A DNA stretch of 64,000 nucleotides, taken from positions 1-64,000 of the forward strand of contig CAVSCX010000018.1 of NCBI GenBank assembly GCA_963726615.1. The letters are read 5' to 3'. The stretch comes from CAWDZK01 sp963726615 (GTDB lineage: Bacteria; Actinomycetota; Actinomycetes; JACCUZ01). The position numbers and the translations under genes are program-made. Shown piece by piece: positions 9,124 to 18,976 of the stretch (position 1 is its first letter; every line of letters starts with the position of its first letter). The notes below the pieces were generated by a model. The model saw only the letters and a list, made by a program, of their open reading frames with translations, was not told where the DNA came from and made no database searches.

Positions 9124-11048
9124 TCACCGGGTCGCGGCGGCTGCCACGGCGTCCACCCACGCGCGGGGCACCGGCGTCGTCGGCCAGCCGCTTCCCCACC
9201 AGTCGTGCCTCTCGGTGTAGACCCAGACATACGACGGCCGCTGGCCAGTGCGTTGTGACGGTGTCTCCAACGTGTCGACGTCCATCGACGTGCCCAGCCA
9301 GGGCTAGTCGTAGACCCCCACCGCCGGCAGCACCGTGCTCGACCAGGATCGGGACAGGGCACGGTGGGACCAGCGGGCTCTGCTCGGCCATTCCCTGCGT
9401 CTGCCAGCGGGTGATCGCGGCGAACTGCGCAGCGGTGCGCGCGCTGTAGATCTCACCGCCGTCGATGACCCTGGCGGGGGTGCCCGCGGCGGACTGGACC
9501 ATCCCGACGAAGAACGGGCCCGTCAGCTCGTTGGCGGCCGACACGTCGTTGAAGGGCAGCACGGCGGAGAGCGCCTGGCAGGTGCTGGGCTCGCTCACCC
9601 AGGGCCCGTAAAGCGTCATGACGTGACGTCCGGCCAGACCGCCCGCATCGCGTCCATGATCTGGCGCCCGCGCAGCCGCGCCTGGTCCTGGCACCCGGCA
9701 AGCGGAGTGCCCGGGGCAGACGCCCGGGTAGTTGCTGACGTCGCCGAAGTAGCCCTCGTTGTCGAAGAGGATCCCTCCAGCACCGACCTCGCGGGCGGCA
9801 CGGGCGAGGTTCGCGAAGTTCGAGACCGGCACCGACCAGTCGTCGAAGACGCTTCCGGCCGGCGTCGCGTAGACCGGCGCGAAGTTGTGCCGGAGCCGGC
9901 CGGAACGCGTCGAGCGCCAGGGGCGCAAGGGCGTCGCGGAAACGTTCGGTACGACACGGGGGTCTGGCGCTGGACCTTGTCGCCCAGCCCCGGCACGCGA
10001 TCGTCAGGCCGTCGAAGGGCAACCGCTCCATCTCGTCGATGTGGTCCCGGACGTAGCCGGGGGACGGCATGTCCCACCCGTGCTTGATCAGGAGCGGACG
10101 GTCCGAGGTCGCGGGCCTCGGCGCCGGTGGGACCGGCTCGTTCCGGTGGTCACGGGCCACCTGTGCCGGCCGCAGCGCGCGGTCGAGGACCTTGACCCGG
10201 AGCAGCTCTCCTTGCCAACCGGCGCCGGAGCCACCGCCGATCACCAGGCGCCACCGGCCCGCACCGGGCAGCGGGTCGCGACCGACCTTTGCTCGGGCGG
10301 CGCGCCGGCCGTCGACGAAGAGGCTCTCCGTCCCGCCGGCCGTCCGCGTCCACACCAGGTGAGCGAAGCGGTCGGGTGCGGCTGTGGCGACGAGGCGCCG
10401 GCTGTGGCTGCCGGCCGGCCCGGTCCGCGCGAACACTGTCGTACCCAGGCGGGGTAGGGTCTTCGCAGCCAGCAGCACCCGCCGCCGCGAGTCGCCGGCC
10501 TTCGCGAGGCTCAGCAGGGGCCGTGACCGCGGCATGGCCTCGGGACGGAGCCACATCTCCACCGTCACGCCGCCTCGACGGCCGACAGCCAGCAGAGCCC
10601 GCGCGGGCCGGACCGACGTCAGTGCCGAACCGTCCCGCAGCGAGAGGCCCGGTCCGGTCCACCGAGCTGCGCGACCCACGCGCAGGTCGAGCGGCCGAAC
10701 TGCTCCGGAACGGTCGTACACGACTCGTCCCGAGCCCTCGTCGAAGCTCCACAGGGCCAGTGTTCGCGGGCGCTCCCGACGGTCGGGCTCGGGGCCGGGC
10801 GATGCCCCGTGGGCCAGCAGAGACATGACGCTGACCCCCATCAGCGCCCACCTCGAGACCGCCCGCCAGCCAGGGGCAGGCGACCGGTGCCTCCCGGCGG
10901 ACCTGCGCATGGGCCTCCTGGAACGGGCCGCGGTGCTCGACCGCGGCGGTGACGGCCGAGGTGGGGAAACGGCTCTCCCAGATCCATCGGACCGTCCCCC
11001 GGCCAGCCTGAGGTGCTGCCGGTAAAGAGCGGGCAACGACGGCATCAC
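9124..11048 (-). pseudogene. Secreted LamG-domain / glycoside-hydrolase-like protein, frameshifted
   Basis: After a hydrophobic N-terminal segment (RWALMGVSVMSLLAHG) comes a LamG/concanavalin-like domain (TLALWSFDEGSGRVVYDRSG ... VTVEMWLRPEAM ... ESLFVDGRRAAR). A possible TIM-barrel region follows (LIKHGWDMPSPGYVRDHIDE, GGILFDNEGYFGD, VMTLYGPWVSEPS, VDGRRHV region near the end). DNEGYFGD and the Trp-rich tail suggest carbohydrate binding or cleavage; I cannot name a GH family. The second half is spread over three frames, with at least five indels between about 9330 and 10000, plus an in-frame TAG at 9304-9306. Coding character continues to a TGA at 9124. The GTG at 11048 overlaps the glycosyltransferase stop (GTGA); an internal ATG near 10910 is another possible start. 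Confidence 0.65.
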
Positions 11049-12205
11049 GAGCGCTCGGCGTCCTCCGCCGGACGCGGCGTCCCCCGGGCGAGCAGCTCGT
11101 CGTACAGCTCGTCGTGCAGGTCCAGCAGCCGATCGAGCCCATGCCGACCCAGCTCGTCGGCGAGGGCGGCGCGCAATGCCTCACCCGCAGGCAGCGTGCG
11201 GACCTCGTCGAGGGCCCGCGCGGCGGCGTCCACGTCATCGGGGTCGACCACGATGCCGGCCTGGGGTCCTACGAGGTCGCGGACACCGCGCGCCGTCGAC
11301 CCGACGACGGGGACACCGAGGGACAGGGACTCGAGCACCGACCGTGACAGGCCCTCCCGGCGGGACAGGAGCACGGTGGCGGCCGAGGCGAGCATCAGCG
11401 GCCGCACGTCCCGGACCGAGCCGAGGAAGCGGACCTGCTCGCCCAGGCCCAGCTCTGCCACGAGCTGCTCCAGACGGGGTCGGTACGGGCCGTCGCCGGC
11501 GAACGCCAGGTGGTAGGCAGGGTCGCCGTTACGCGCCAGCGCGCGCAGCACCGTCTCGTGGTTCTTGCCCGGGGCCAGCTCAGCGACGACGCTGAACAGG
11601 ACGTCCTCGGCTCCCAGCTCGAGCCCCACCCCGAGGTCTCCGTCCACGGCCTGCGGGGAGTATTCGTCGAGGTCGATCCCGATTCCGGGCATGGCGACCA
11701 GCCGGGAGGCGGGCACGATCCGGAAGCGACGCGCCGCCTGCGCATCCTCGGCGTTGACGACGACCAGGCGGTCCGTCCACCTCCCCATCACCCGCTCGAC
11801 GGCGGCGTAGGCGCGGTTCGCGAGCGGGCGACCTCCCGCGTGGAAGTGGAAGCCGTGCGCGGTGTAGACCACTGCCGGAGGGGATGGCAGGGCGATCAGC
11901 GCCGCCCGGGACACCAGGGACGCGACCGGCGTGTGCGTGTGCAGGATGTCGTAGCCGCCGCTGCGGACGAGTCGCCTGACCTGGCGCACGGCGGCCAGGT
12001 TGGCGAGGTCGGTCGGCCGACGCGACCACGGCACGACGTGAACCCGGTCGAAGCTGCGGCGGAGGTCGCCGACCTCGGGACCCGGTCCGGTGACGAGGTC
12101 TACCTGCCAGCCCCGGGCCCGGTAGTGGTCCGCGTAGGGGATGAAGAAGCTTCGGACGGTCGACGGCACGGTGGCAGCCACGAGCAGGCGAGCGCCGCCA
12201 GCCAT
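11045..12205 (-). CDS. Glycosyltransferase family 4 (GT-B fold)
   Basis: The 386-residue retaining glycosyltransferase uses a nucleotide-sugar donor at the cytoplasmic membrane face. The acceptor-side domain has LVAATVPSTVRSFFIPYADHYRARG and DILHTHTPVAS. The donor-side domain has the family signature GLSRSVLESLSLGVPVVGST, preceded by HLAFAGDGPYR. The arrangement resembles PglA/EpsD-type enzymes (Glyco_transf_4 plus Glycos_transf_1). The ATG at 12205 follows a strong GGAGGGGGG Shine-Dalgarno. The stop is coupled to the LamG protein gene. It is divergent from the priming sugar transferase, with about 65 bp between them. Confidence 0.9.
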   Translation of the reverse strand: MAGGARLLVAATVPSTVRSFFIPYADHYRARGWQVDLVTGPGPEVGDLRRSFDRVHVVPWSRRPTDLANLAAVRQVRRLVRSGGYDILHTHTPVASLVSRAALIALPSPPAVVYTAHGFHFHAGGRPLANRAYAAVERVMGRWTDRLVVVNAEDAQAARRFRIVPASRLVAMPGIGIDLDEYSPQAVDGDLGVGLELGAEDVLFSVVAELAPGKNHETVLRALARNGDPAYHLAFAGDGPYRPRLEQLVAELGLGEQVRFLGSVRDVRPLMLASAATVLLSRREGLSRSVLESLSLGVPVVGSTARGVRDLVGPQAGIVVDPDDVDAAARALDEVRTLPAGEALRAALADELGRHGLDRLLDLHDELYDELLARGTPRPAEDAERS

Positions 12206-12270
12206 CGATCCCCCCTCCTCGCGGAGCGTCCTGCCGAGCCTAGCCGCGCACCGTGTCCGATACTCGGGTC

Positions 12271-12882
12271 ATGACGACCGGTCCGGGGCAGGTGGCCGAG
12301 CCGCGACCAGGCCTGCCGCCCGGCGTGGACCGGGTCGTCGCCCTGGTCGGCCTCGCCGCGCTGTCGCCCGTCCTCCTGGTGGCCGCCGTCGCCATCAAGC
12401 TGGACAGTCCAGGCCCCGTACTGTTCCGGCACGAGCGGGTCGGGCGCAGGGGCCGCCCGTTCGTTCTGCTCAAGCTGCGCACCTTCGCGCACAACTCTCC
12501 TCGCGAAGGCGTGTGGACCCCGCTCGACGAGGCGACCGACCCGCGGATCACCCGGATAGGTCGGTTGCTCCGGCGGACCTCGCTGGACGAGGTCCCGAAC
12601 CTCGCCAACGTGGTGCGGGGCGAGATGGCTCTCGTCGGGCCGCGGCCCACCATCGCGGAGCAGGTCGCCGAGTACACACCCGCCCAGCGGCGACGGCTGG
12701 ACGTGCGGCCGGGGCTCACCGGGTGGGCCCAGGTGAACGGCGGCACCGGCATCTCGTGGGCGGACCGGATCGAGCTGGACATCTGGTACGTCGACCACCG
12801 CAGCGCGGCACTCGACCTTCGGATCCTGCTGCGGACGATTCGGGTGACGCTCGCCGGGAAGGCCTCGCCGACCGGCCGATAG
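12271..12882 (+). CDS. Priming undecaprenyl-phosphate sugar phosphotransferase
   Basis: This 203-residue bacterial sugar transferase (WcaJ/WbaP/PglC-type catalytic core) transfers a sugar-1-phosphate to undecaprenyl phosphate and starts repeat-unit assembly. One membrane segment lies at about 20-42 (VVALVGLAALSPVLLVAAVA). Then come SPGPVLFRHERVGRRG, LKLRTF, TRIGRLLRRTSLDEVPNLANV with the catalytic Asp-Glu pair, GPRP, VRPGLTGWAQVNG and LDIWYVDHRS. It lacks the extra N-terminal helices of WbaP. The start is taken at the ATG at 12271. No Shine-Dalgarno is present, but GATACT lies 6 nt upstream, as expected for a leaderless mRNA. A GTG at 12253 is the alternative. It is convergent with the PKS gene, 13 nt from stop to stop. 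Confidence 0.93.
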   Translation: MTTGPGQVAEPRPGLPPGVDRVVALVGLAALSPVLLVAAVAIKLDSPGPVLFRHERVGRRGRPFVLLKLRTFAHNSPREGVWTPLDEATDPRITRIGRLLRRTSLDEVPNLANVVRGEMALVGPRPTIAEQVAEYTPAQRRRLDVRPGLTGWAQVNGGTGISWADRIELDIWYVDHRSAALDLRILLRTIRVTLAGKASPTGR

Positions 12883-12895
12883 CGCTGCACCGTGG

Positions 12896-15800
12896 TCAGC
12901 CGACCGGGCGGCCGGCGGACATGGCTACTAGGACGGCCAGCGCGGAGCGGAACTGTGCGGCGACCGCCTCGATGGTGCGGAGGTCGTGCAGGTTCTCGCT
13001 GTAGACGAAGGTCACCCGCAGGCAGCCGTCCCAGACCTCGGCCGACACGCTGAGGGGGTAGTAGCGGACACCGTGGGCGCCGTGGCTCGGTCCGGCATGC
13101 TCGGGCGCCAGGCGCAGCAACGGCGAGTCGGGCACGGTGTCGAGCCGGGACCGCTTCCCGAGGTAGTTGAACAAGACCTCGGATCGCGGCAGTCCGGTCA
13201 GCGCCTGCCGGGTGCGGTCGCGACGGGACAGGGTCCGGAGCAGGTCGAAGCTCAGACCGTGGCGCAGGGCCTCGTGGATGGAGTCGGTGAGCAGTCGGCC
13301 AGCGGCCCGAGTCGGGTCGAGCCGCAGAACCATGGGCGTGTAGGAGATGAAGAACCCCAGGGTCGCGAAGAGGTCGATGTCCTCGAAGAGGTCCTCGTCC
13401 CGGCCGTGGCCCATCATGTCGACGAGCACGGTGTCCGAGCCGGTCCACGACGAGAGAGCGTCGGCCAGCGCGCTCACGAGCAGGTCGATCTTCTGGCGTA
13501 CCGCCGGGGTGCCGTGCAGGAGCTGGTCTGTCTCGGCGCGGGTGAGGTCAACGGTGACCGTCGCCGCGGACGCGTTCGTGTTGTCCGCTGCCGTTCCGCG
13601 GTCGACAGGCACCGGCCGCACGCGGTCCCAGGGCAGGCCGAGCCAGTGGTCCGCGAGCGCTTCGGCTGGGTCGGAGGCGGCGTAGCGGTGCAGGGCGTGC
13701 GCCCACTCGGCGAAGGTGGAGGACGTGGGCGCGAGATCGATCGGCTTGCGCTCCGCCGCCTGACCGTAGGCCGTGAGGAAGTCGTCCCAGAAGGGGCGCC
13801 AGGAGAGCCCGTCCATCACCAGGTGGTGCATGACGACGAGCAGGCGCTGACCCCGCGGCCCGAGATCGACCAGCCGGACCCGCACCAGCGGTCCCCTCGC
13901 CAGGTCGAAGGACGACTGGACCTCCTCGTTGGAGGCCCGCAGGGCGTCGGCCTGCGCCGACTCGTCGAGGTGGGAGAGGTCGAGCGTCGAGAAGGCGGCT
14001 GTGCCGTCGTCGTCCGAGACGAGCGCCCGCCAGCGACCGTCGGGCTCGGCCCGGTAGCGCAGGCGCAGGGAGTCGTGGCGGCGTACGACCGCCGTGAGCG
14101 CGTCGGCGAGGGCGCGCGGGTCGAGAGGCGCCGTCGCCTCCAGCAGACCTCCGACGTTCCAGTGGTGCAGGTCGGCCGACCCGCGATCGCTGAGGAAGCG
14201 CGCCACGTTGGGCAGAAGCACGATCTCGTCTGCAGCCGTCGCGGAGGTTGCGGGCGCGGCCGCCGCGCGTCGTCCGACGGGGGGGTCCAGCAGGCCGAGA
14301 CGGGCCATCTCGGTGCCGGCTTCGCGATAGGCCGACGCGACGAGCGCGACCTCGTCGGGCCCGTGGGCGGTCGACAGGAACGACGGCGACGGCGGGTTCA
14401 TGTGCACGCCGCGCTCGCGGAGGTAGTACTGGAAGAGCCCCTCGAAGCGGCGGCTTGCACTGAACGTGGGCCGGAAGAACGAGCCGAACTGCTCGACGTG
14501 GATGGGGATCCCGTGGCGGCGGTAGTGATCGTTCAGGTCGGCGGCCAGGTCGCTGACGGTAGCTGTGAGGCCAACCTGCAGATCCGGGCCGGCGTCCACC
14601 AGGTGGTCGAGGACTGCTCCCGCCGCCGCGAGCGACAACGGGTGCTTGATCATGGTGCCGCCGGACCCGGTGATGTCGGCCGACGGGTAGGAGCCGTCGC
14701 CGAAGCGCCACGGACCGCCATCGATGACGTCCACGAGCTCCGCGGCGCCGGCCACCACGCCGATCGGCATCCCGCCGCCCAAGACCTTTCCGTACGTCGT
14801 CAGGTCGGCGCGCACGTCCCACAGTCCCTGCACGCCGCGCTGGTGGACACGGAACCCGGTCACGACCTCGTCGAAGACGAGGAGGAAGCCGGACCGGTCC
14901 GCGAGGTCCCGCAGATCCCGCAGGAAGCCCCTCGGCTGCAGGTCGGGGTTGCGCGTCCGCACCGGCTCCACGACCACGGCGGCCAGGTCGCTTGCGTACG
15001 ACCTGATGACCTCGAGCGCCTCGGGGCTGCCGTAGTCGAGCACGATCGCGTCGTCCACCACGTGCTGCGGGACGCCGGCAACCATGGGGACCGTACGCAG
15101 GGTCCCTCCGGCCCCCACGGCGCGGCCGAGGACGATGTCGCTGCGACCATGGATGTCGTCAGTGAAGTAGACGACCTTGTCGCGAGCGGTCGAGGTGCGT
15201 GCGATCCGGATCGCCGTCTCGACCGCCTCACCGCCGGAGTGGCAGTAGGTGAGCCGCTCGTTCTCGGACATCGCCAGGATCTTCGCCGTCACCTCGCCGA
15301 GAAGGTCACTCTGGACGCCTACGGCGAAGCCCTTGCTCAGCTGTTCCTGCACCGCATCGACGACGATCGGCGCCGAGTGCCCGAGCAGGACGGCACCGAA
15401 GCACAGGGCGGTGTCCACGTACTCATTACCGTCGACGTCCCAGATCCTCGGTCCGGAGGAGCGCTCCGCAACGATCTGGTAGACGAGGTCCTTCCACTGC
15501 CGATCGAAGCCCACGATGGTGCGGTTGTCGGCCAGCTGCGGCCGCCACCTGTCGGCCAGGTCGCGTGACCTCCTGGTCATCGCGCCGTAGCGCGCCACGA
15601 GATCGTCGATCGCGGACCGCTGGCGGTCGTCGAGGTCCCCCGGCGTCGCTCGCTGCGCCGGGAACGAGGGGGACGTCCGCTCGGCGAGCGGAACGGCAGG
15701 CGGGGGCGGAGGGGCCGACGTCGTCGTCGGCCGGTCTGGTTGGTGGAACCGTCGGAGGGTCTCCAGCTGCAGCGCCATGACGCGCAGCTGCTCGGCGACC

Positions 15801-18800
15801 AGCCGGTCCACGGCACCGAGGTCACCATCCGCCGGTCCGCCGACGTGCCCCGCGAGGGCCTCGACGGGGTCGTGCTCGGGCTCCGACCGACGGGACCGGG
15901 GCCCGGGGAAGGCATCCGGTGCCAGGGCCGAGTCGATGAAGGCCGCCAGGGCGTTCACAGTCGGAGCCTGCTCGAAGAGCTGACGGAAGGTGATCTTCAC
16001 CCCGAACGTCTTGCGGAAGCCGGTGTTGGCCTGGGTCAGGAACAGGGAGTCGAAGCCCAGGTCCGCGAACGCCGTGTCTCGGTCCATGTCCTCGGGGCGA
16101 CGACCGCTCAGGTCGGCGAGGATCTCGGCCAGCCGGTCGGCGACGCGGTCCAGCCGGGGGACGTCTGCCGCGTCTGCCGGCGCCGCGTCGGCACCGGCTC
16201 CGGCTCCGGCTCCGGCTTCAAGCGCTGCCTCGCCGACGCCGGGCGCGAGCGTGGTGCCCGCGCCCGACCCGTTCGGTCGGGGATCGGCCGTCGGTGCCAT
16301 CACGACGGGATCGATCCAGTAGCGACGATGCTCGAAGGGGTAGGTGGGCAGCCCGATCCGCCGACCCGAGCGTCCCTGTCGGAACCGTGCCCAGTCCAGC
16401 GGTGCGCCCGCCTCCCAGAGCTCTCCCGCAGCGCCGAGCAGGACCTCGCGGTCGTCGCGAGCGTCGTCGGGATGCCGCATCGAGGCAACCGCCCGCTGCC
16501 CGGCCTTTCGCTGCGGGTGCACCCGCACATACGAGCTCAAGGTGCGACCGGGGCCGAGCTCGAGGGCCACGTCCGTGGCCTTCAGCACCGTCGCCAGACA
16601 GTCAGCGAAGCGCACCGTGCTGCGCAGGTGTCGTCCCCAGTAGTCCGGGTCGGTCGCCTGGTCGTCGGTGATCCAGGTGCCGGTGACGTTGGACGCGAAC
16701 GGGATCGAGGGAGGCTTCAGCGAGACTGCACGCACCGCCTCGACCAGCTCACCGACGACCGGATCCATCAGCGGCGAGTGGGATGCGACCGCGACCCGTA
16801 CCCGGCTCGCGTCGACCGCAGCCACCTCGAGCCGCTGCTCGAGCTCGGCGATCGCCTCCTCGGGGCCGGCCAGGACGCAGGAATCCGCCGTATTGACGAC
16901 AGCCAGAGACACGTGCGCGGACAGGTGCTCCGCGACGTCCTGCTCGCCCAGGGCGACGCTGAGCATCCCGCCCTTGGGTGCGTCCTGCATCAGCGCGGAC
17001 CGGGTCCGCACCACCGTCAGCGCGTCGGCGAGGGTGAAGACCCCGGACAGGCACGCGGCGACGTACTCCCCCACGCTGTGCCCGACCAGCGCCGCGGGCG
17101 ACACACCGCGTCCGAGCCACCAACGGGCCAGGGCGTACTCGATGGCGAAGAGCGCCGGGAGCCCGGACCGCACCTGGCGCAGCTCTTCTGCCCCGCTTTC
17201 GCGCCCCTCGGCGGAGGGGTAGACAAGCCCGCGGATGTCACCGCCGCCCGCATCGGCCAGCAGCTCGGCGCACTCGTCGAACGCATCGCGGAAATCGCGC
17301 TCTCCCGTCCAGAGGTCGCGGCCCATCAGGACGTGTTGGGCACCACCGCCGGGAAGCATGAAGGCGACAAGCGCGTCGTCGACCGCCGGGTTGCCGGCCG
17401 GGGCCCTTGCCGACCAGAGGGCAGCGACGGCCGCGGTAGTGGACCCAGCCACCAGGGACCGCCGGCACGGCTGGGCCGCCCGGCCGACCTGGAGGGTGTG
17501 TGCGACGTCGCCCACCCGCAGCTCGGGGCGCTCGGCGAGGAAGTCGTGCAACCTGGTGTGGACCTTGTCCAGCGCCTCGGGGGTCTGGGCCGAGAGGACC
17601 ACCAGCTCGAGCTCGTCGCCGGGACCGTCCAGGACCTTGCCGGCGGTCGTAATGTCGGGGGCCTCCTCGAGGACGAGGTGCGCGTTGGTGCCGCCCAGCC
17701 CGAACGAGCTCACCCCGGCGCGTCGCGGCCGACCCTCCACGACAGGCCACTCGCTGAGCCGGTCGTTGACCGCGAACGGGCTCTCCGCGAGCGCCAGCTG
17801 CGGGTTGGGGGTGCGGAAGTTGATGCTGGGCGGGATCACACCGGCACGCATCGACAGCACCGTCTTGATGACACCCGCCACGCCCGCGGCCGCGTCCAGG
17901 TGACCCAGGTTGGTCTTGATCGAGCCGAGCCGGCAGTAGCCGACGCGTTCGGTGTCGCGCCGGAACGCGCGGGTGAGAGCGGCCACCTCGATCGGGTCAC
18001 CCAGCGACGTGCCGGTCCCGTGCGCCTCCACGTAGTCGATCGAGTCGGCGGACACCTCGGCCATCACGAGCGCCTCCGCCACGGCGTCGGCCTGCCCCCG
18101 CACGCTCGGCGCCGTGAACCCGACCTTGTCGGAGCCGTCGTTGTTGATCGCGCTGCCCTTGAGCACGGCATAGACGGTGTCCCCGTCGCCGACCGCGTCG
18201 GCCAGCCGCTTCAGGACGACGAAGGCCGCCCCGCTGGCGGCCACCGTGCCGCGCGCCTCGGCGTCGAAGGCGCGACAGGCGCCGTCGGGGGACAGGATTC
18301 CGCCCTCCTCGTAGACATAGCCGGCGGTCAGCGGGACCCTGATCCGAACCCCGCCGGCCACCGCGAGGTCGGTCTCGCCACCGAGCAGGCTCTGCGCCGC
18401 GAGATGGACGGCGACGGCGGAGGTGGAGCACGCGGTGTTGACGGGGACGGCCGGCCCGGTCAGACCGAGCTTGAAGGCCGTGCGCGTGACGGCGTACTCC
18501 CGCTCGGTGGCAAGCATCAGCGCATAGCCCCCGCCCCTGCGCAGGAGGGAGCGGTCGGTGCTGATGTTCTGGCTGAAGTAGGTGTTCGGTGCGACTCCCC
18601 CGTAGACCCCGATCCGTCCGGGGAAACGGTCAGGGTCGCAGCCCGCGTGTTCGAGCGCCTCCCAGGCGCACTCGAGAAAGACGCGGTGCTGCGGGTCGGT
18701 GAGCTCGGCCTCGCGGGGGCTCATGCCGAAGAACGCGGCGTCGAAGCCGTCCGGCTCGTCCATCACCGCGCCGGCATTGACGAAGTACGGGTCGGCGATG

Positions 18801-18976
18801 GTGGCCGCGTCCACACCCGACGCCGCGAGCTCGGCCGGGTCGAAGGGCCGGATGGCGCAGTGGCCGACCTGCAGGTTGTCCCAGAGCTGGTGGATATCCC
18901 TGGCGCCAGGGAAGCGTCCACTCATCCCTACGATCGCGATCTCCTCGCGGGGGGCGTTCATCGGGGAGTCAGCCAT
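12896..18976 (-). CDS. Type I PKS-NRPS hybrid: KS-AT-ACP-aminotransferase-condensation/E-like
   Basis: The protein has about 2026 residues. KS at about 10-440 has NTACSTS (Cys about 183), VEAHGTGTSLGDP and NLGHLDAAAG, a complete Cys-His-His triad. AT at about 535-850 has GHSVGEY (Ser about 634) and VASHS in place of HAFH/YASH, so extender choice is ambiguous. ACP at about 935-1015 has DLGFDSL (Ser about 977). A class III PLP aminotransferase at about 1135-1550 has FDEVVTGFR and TYGKVLGGGMP (Lys about 1397). The final condensation-superfamily domain at about 1585-2026 has HHLVMDG plus E-type landmarks GHGR and FNYLGK. KS-AT-ACP-AMT order resembles the beta-amino-acid-forming parts of MycA, ItuA and McyE, so a beta-aminoacyl thioester is predicted. 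No KR, DH, loading or thioesterase domain is present. The ATG at 18976 overlaps the NRPS stop; ATGs at 18997 and 18961 are alternatives. Confidence 0.93.
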   Translation of the reverse strand: MADSPMNAPREEIAIVGMSGRFPGARDIHQLWDNLQVGHCAIRPFDPAELAASGVDAATIADPYFVNAGAVMDEPDGFDAAFFGMSPREAELTDPQHRVFLECAWEALEHAGCDPDRFPGRIGVYGGVAPNTYFSQNISTDRSLLRRGGGYALMLATEREYAVTRTAFKLGLTGPAVPVNTACSTSAVAVHLAAQSLLGGETDLAVAGGVRIRVPLTAGYVYEEGGILSPDGACRAFDAEARGTVAASGAAFVVLKRLADAVGDGDTVYAVLKGSAINNDGSDKVGFTAPSVRGQADAVAEALVMAEVSADSIDYVEAHGTGTSLGDPIEVAALTRAFRRDTERVGYCRLGSIKTNLGHLDAAAGVAGVIKTVLSMRAGVIPPSINFRTPNPQLALAESPFAVNDRLSEWPVVEGRPRRAGVSSFGLGGTNAHLVLEEAPDITTAGKVLDGPGDELELVVLSAQTPEALDKVHTRLHDFLAERPELRVGDVAHTLQVGRAAQPCRRSLVAGSTTAAVAALWSARAPAGNPAVDDALVAFMLPGGGAQHVLMGRDLWTGERDFRDAFDECAELLADAGGGDIRGLVYPSAEGRESGAEELRQVRSGLPALFAIEYALARWWLGRGVSPAALVGHSVGEYVAACLSGVFTLADALTVVRTRSALMQDAPKGGMLSVALGEQDVAEHLSAHVSLAVVNTADSCVLAGPEEAIAELEQRLEVAAVDASRVRVAVASHSPLMDPVVGELVEAVRAVSLKPPSIPFASNVTGTWITDDQATDPDYWGRHLRSTVRFADCLATVLKATDVALELGPGRTLSSYVRVHPQRKAGQRAVASMRHPDDARDDREVLLGAAGELWEAGAPLDWARFRQGRSGRRIGLPTYPFEHRRYWIDPVVMAPTADPRPNGSGAGTTLAPGVGEAALEAGAGAGAGADAAPADAADVPRLDRVADRLAEILADLSGRRPEDMDRDTAFADLGFDSLFLTQANTGFRKTFGVKITFRQLFEQAPTVNALAAFIDSALAPDAFPGPRSRRSEPEHDPVEALAGHVGGPADGDLGAVDRLVAEQLRVMALQLETLRRFHQPDRPTTTSAPPPPPAVPLAERTSPSFPAQRATPGDLDDRQRSAIDDLVARYGAMTRRSRDLADRWRPQLADNRTIVGFDRQWKDLVYQIVAERSSGPRIWDVDGNEYVDTALCFGAVLLGHSAPIVVDAVQEQLSKGFAVGVQSDLLGEVTAKILAMSENERLTYCHSGGEAVETAIRIARTSTARDKVVYFTDDIHGRSDIVLGRAVGAGGTLRTVPMVAGVPQHVVDDAIVLDYGSPEALEVIRSYASDLAAVVVEPVRTRNPDLQPRGFLRDLRDLADRSGFLLVFDEVVTGFRVHQRGVQGLWDVRADLTTYGKVLGGGMPIGVVAGAAELVDVIDGGPWRFGDGSYPSADITGSGGTMIKHPLSLAAAGAVLDHLVDAGPDLQVGLTATVSDLAADLNDHYRRHGIPIHVEQFGSFFRPTFSASRRFEGLFQYYLRERGVHMNPPSPSFLSTAHGPDEVALVASAYREAGTEMARLGLLDPPVGRRAAAAPATSATAADEIVLLPNVARFLSDRGSADLHHWNVGGLLEATAPLDPRALADALTAVVRRHDSLRLRYRAEPDGRWRALVSDDDGTAAFSTLDLSHLDESAQADALRASNEEVQSSFDLARGPLVRVRLVDLGPRGQRLLVVMHHLVMDGLSWRPFWDDFLTAYGQAAERKPIDLAPTSSTFAEWAHALHRYAASDPAEALADHWLGLPWDRVRPVPVDRGTAADNTNASAATVTVDLTRAETDQLLHGTPAVRQKIDLLVSALADALSSWTGSDTVLVDMMGHGRDEDLFEDIDLFATLGFFISYTPMVLRLDPTRAAGRLLTDSIHEALRHGLSFDLLRTLSRRDRTRQALTGLPRSEVLFNYLGKRSRLDTVPDSPLLRLAPEHAGPSHGAHGVRYYPLSVSAEVWDGCLRVTFVYSENLHDLRTIEAVAAQFRSALAVLVAMSAGRPVG

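Noticed and set aside
16190..16230. Short GC repeat (Gly-Ala run) as a microsatellite feature
   Set aside because: It encodes the flexible linker between AT and ACP in the PKS; such linkers are normally low-complexity.
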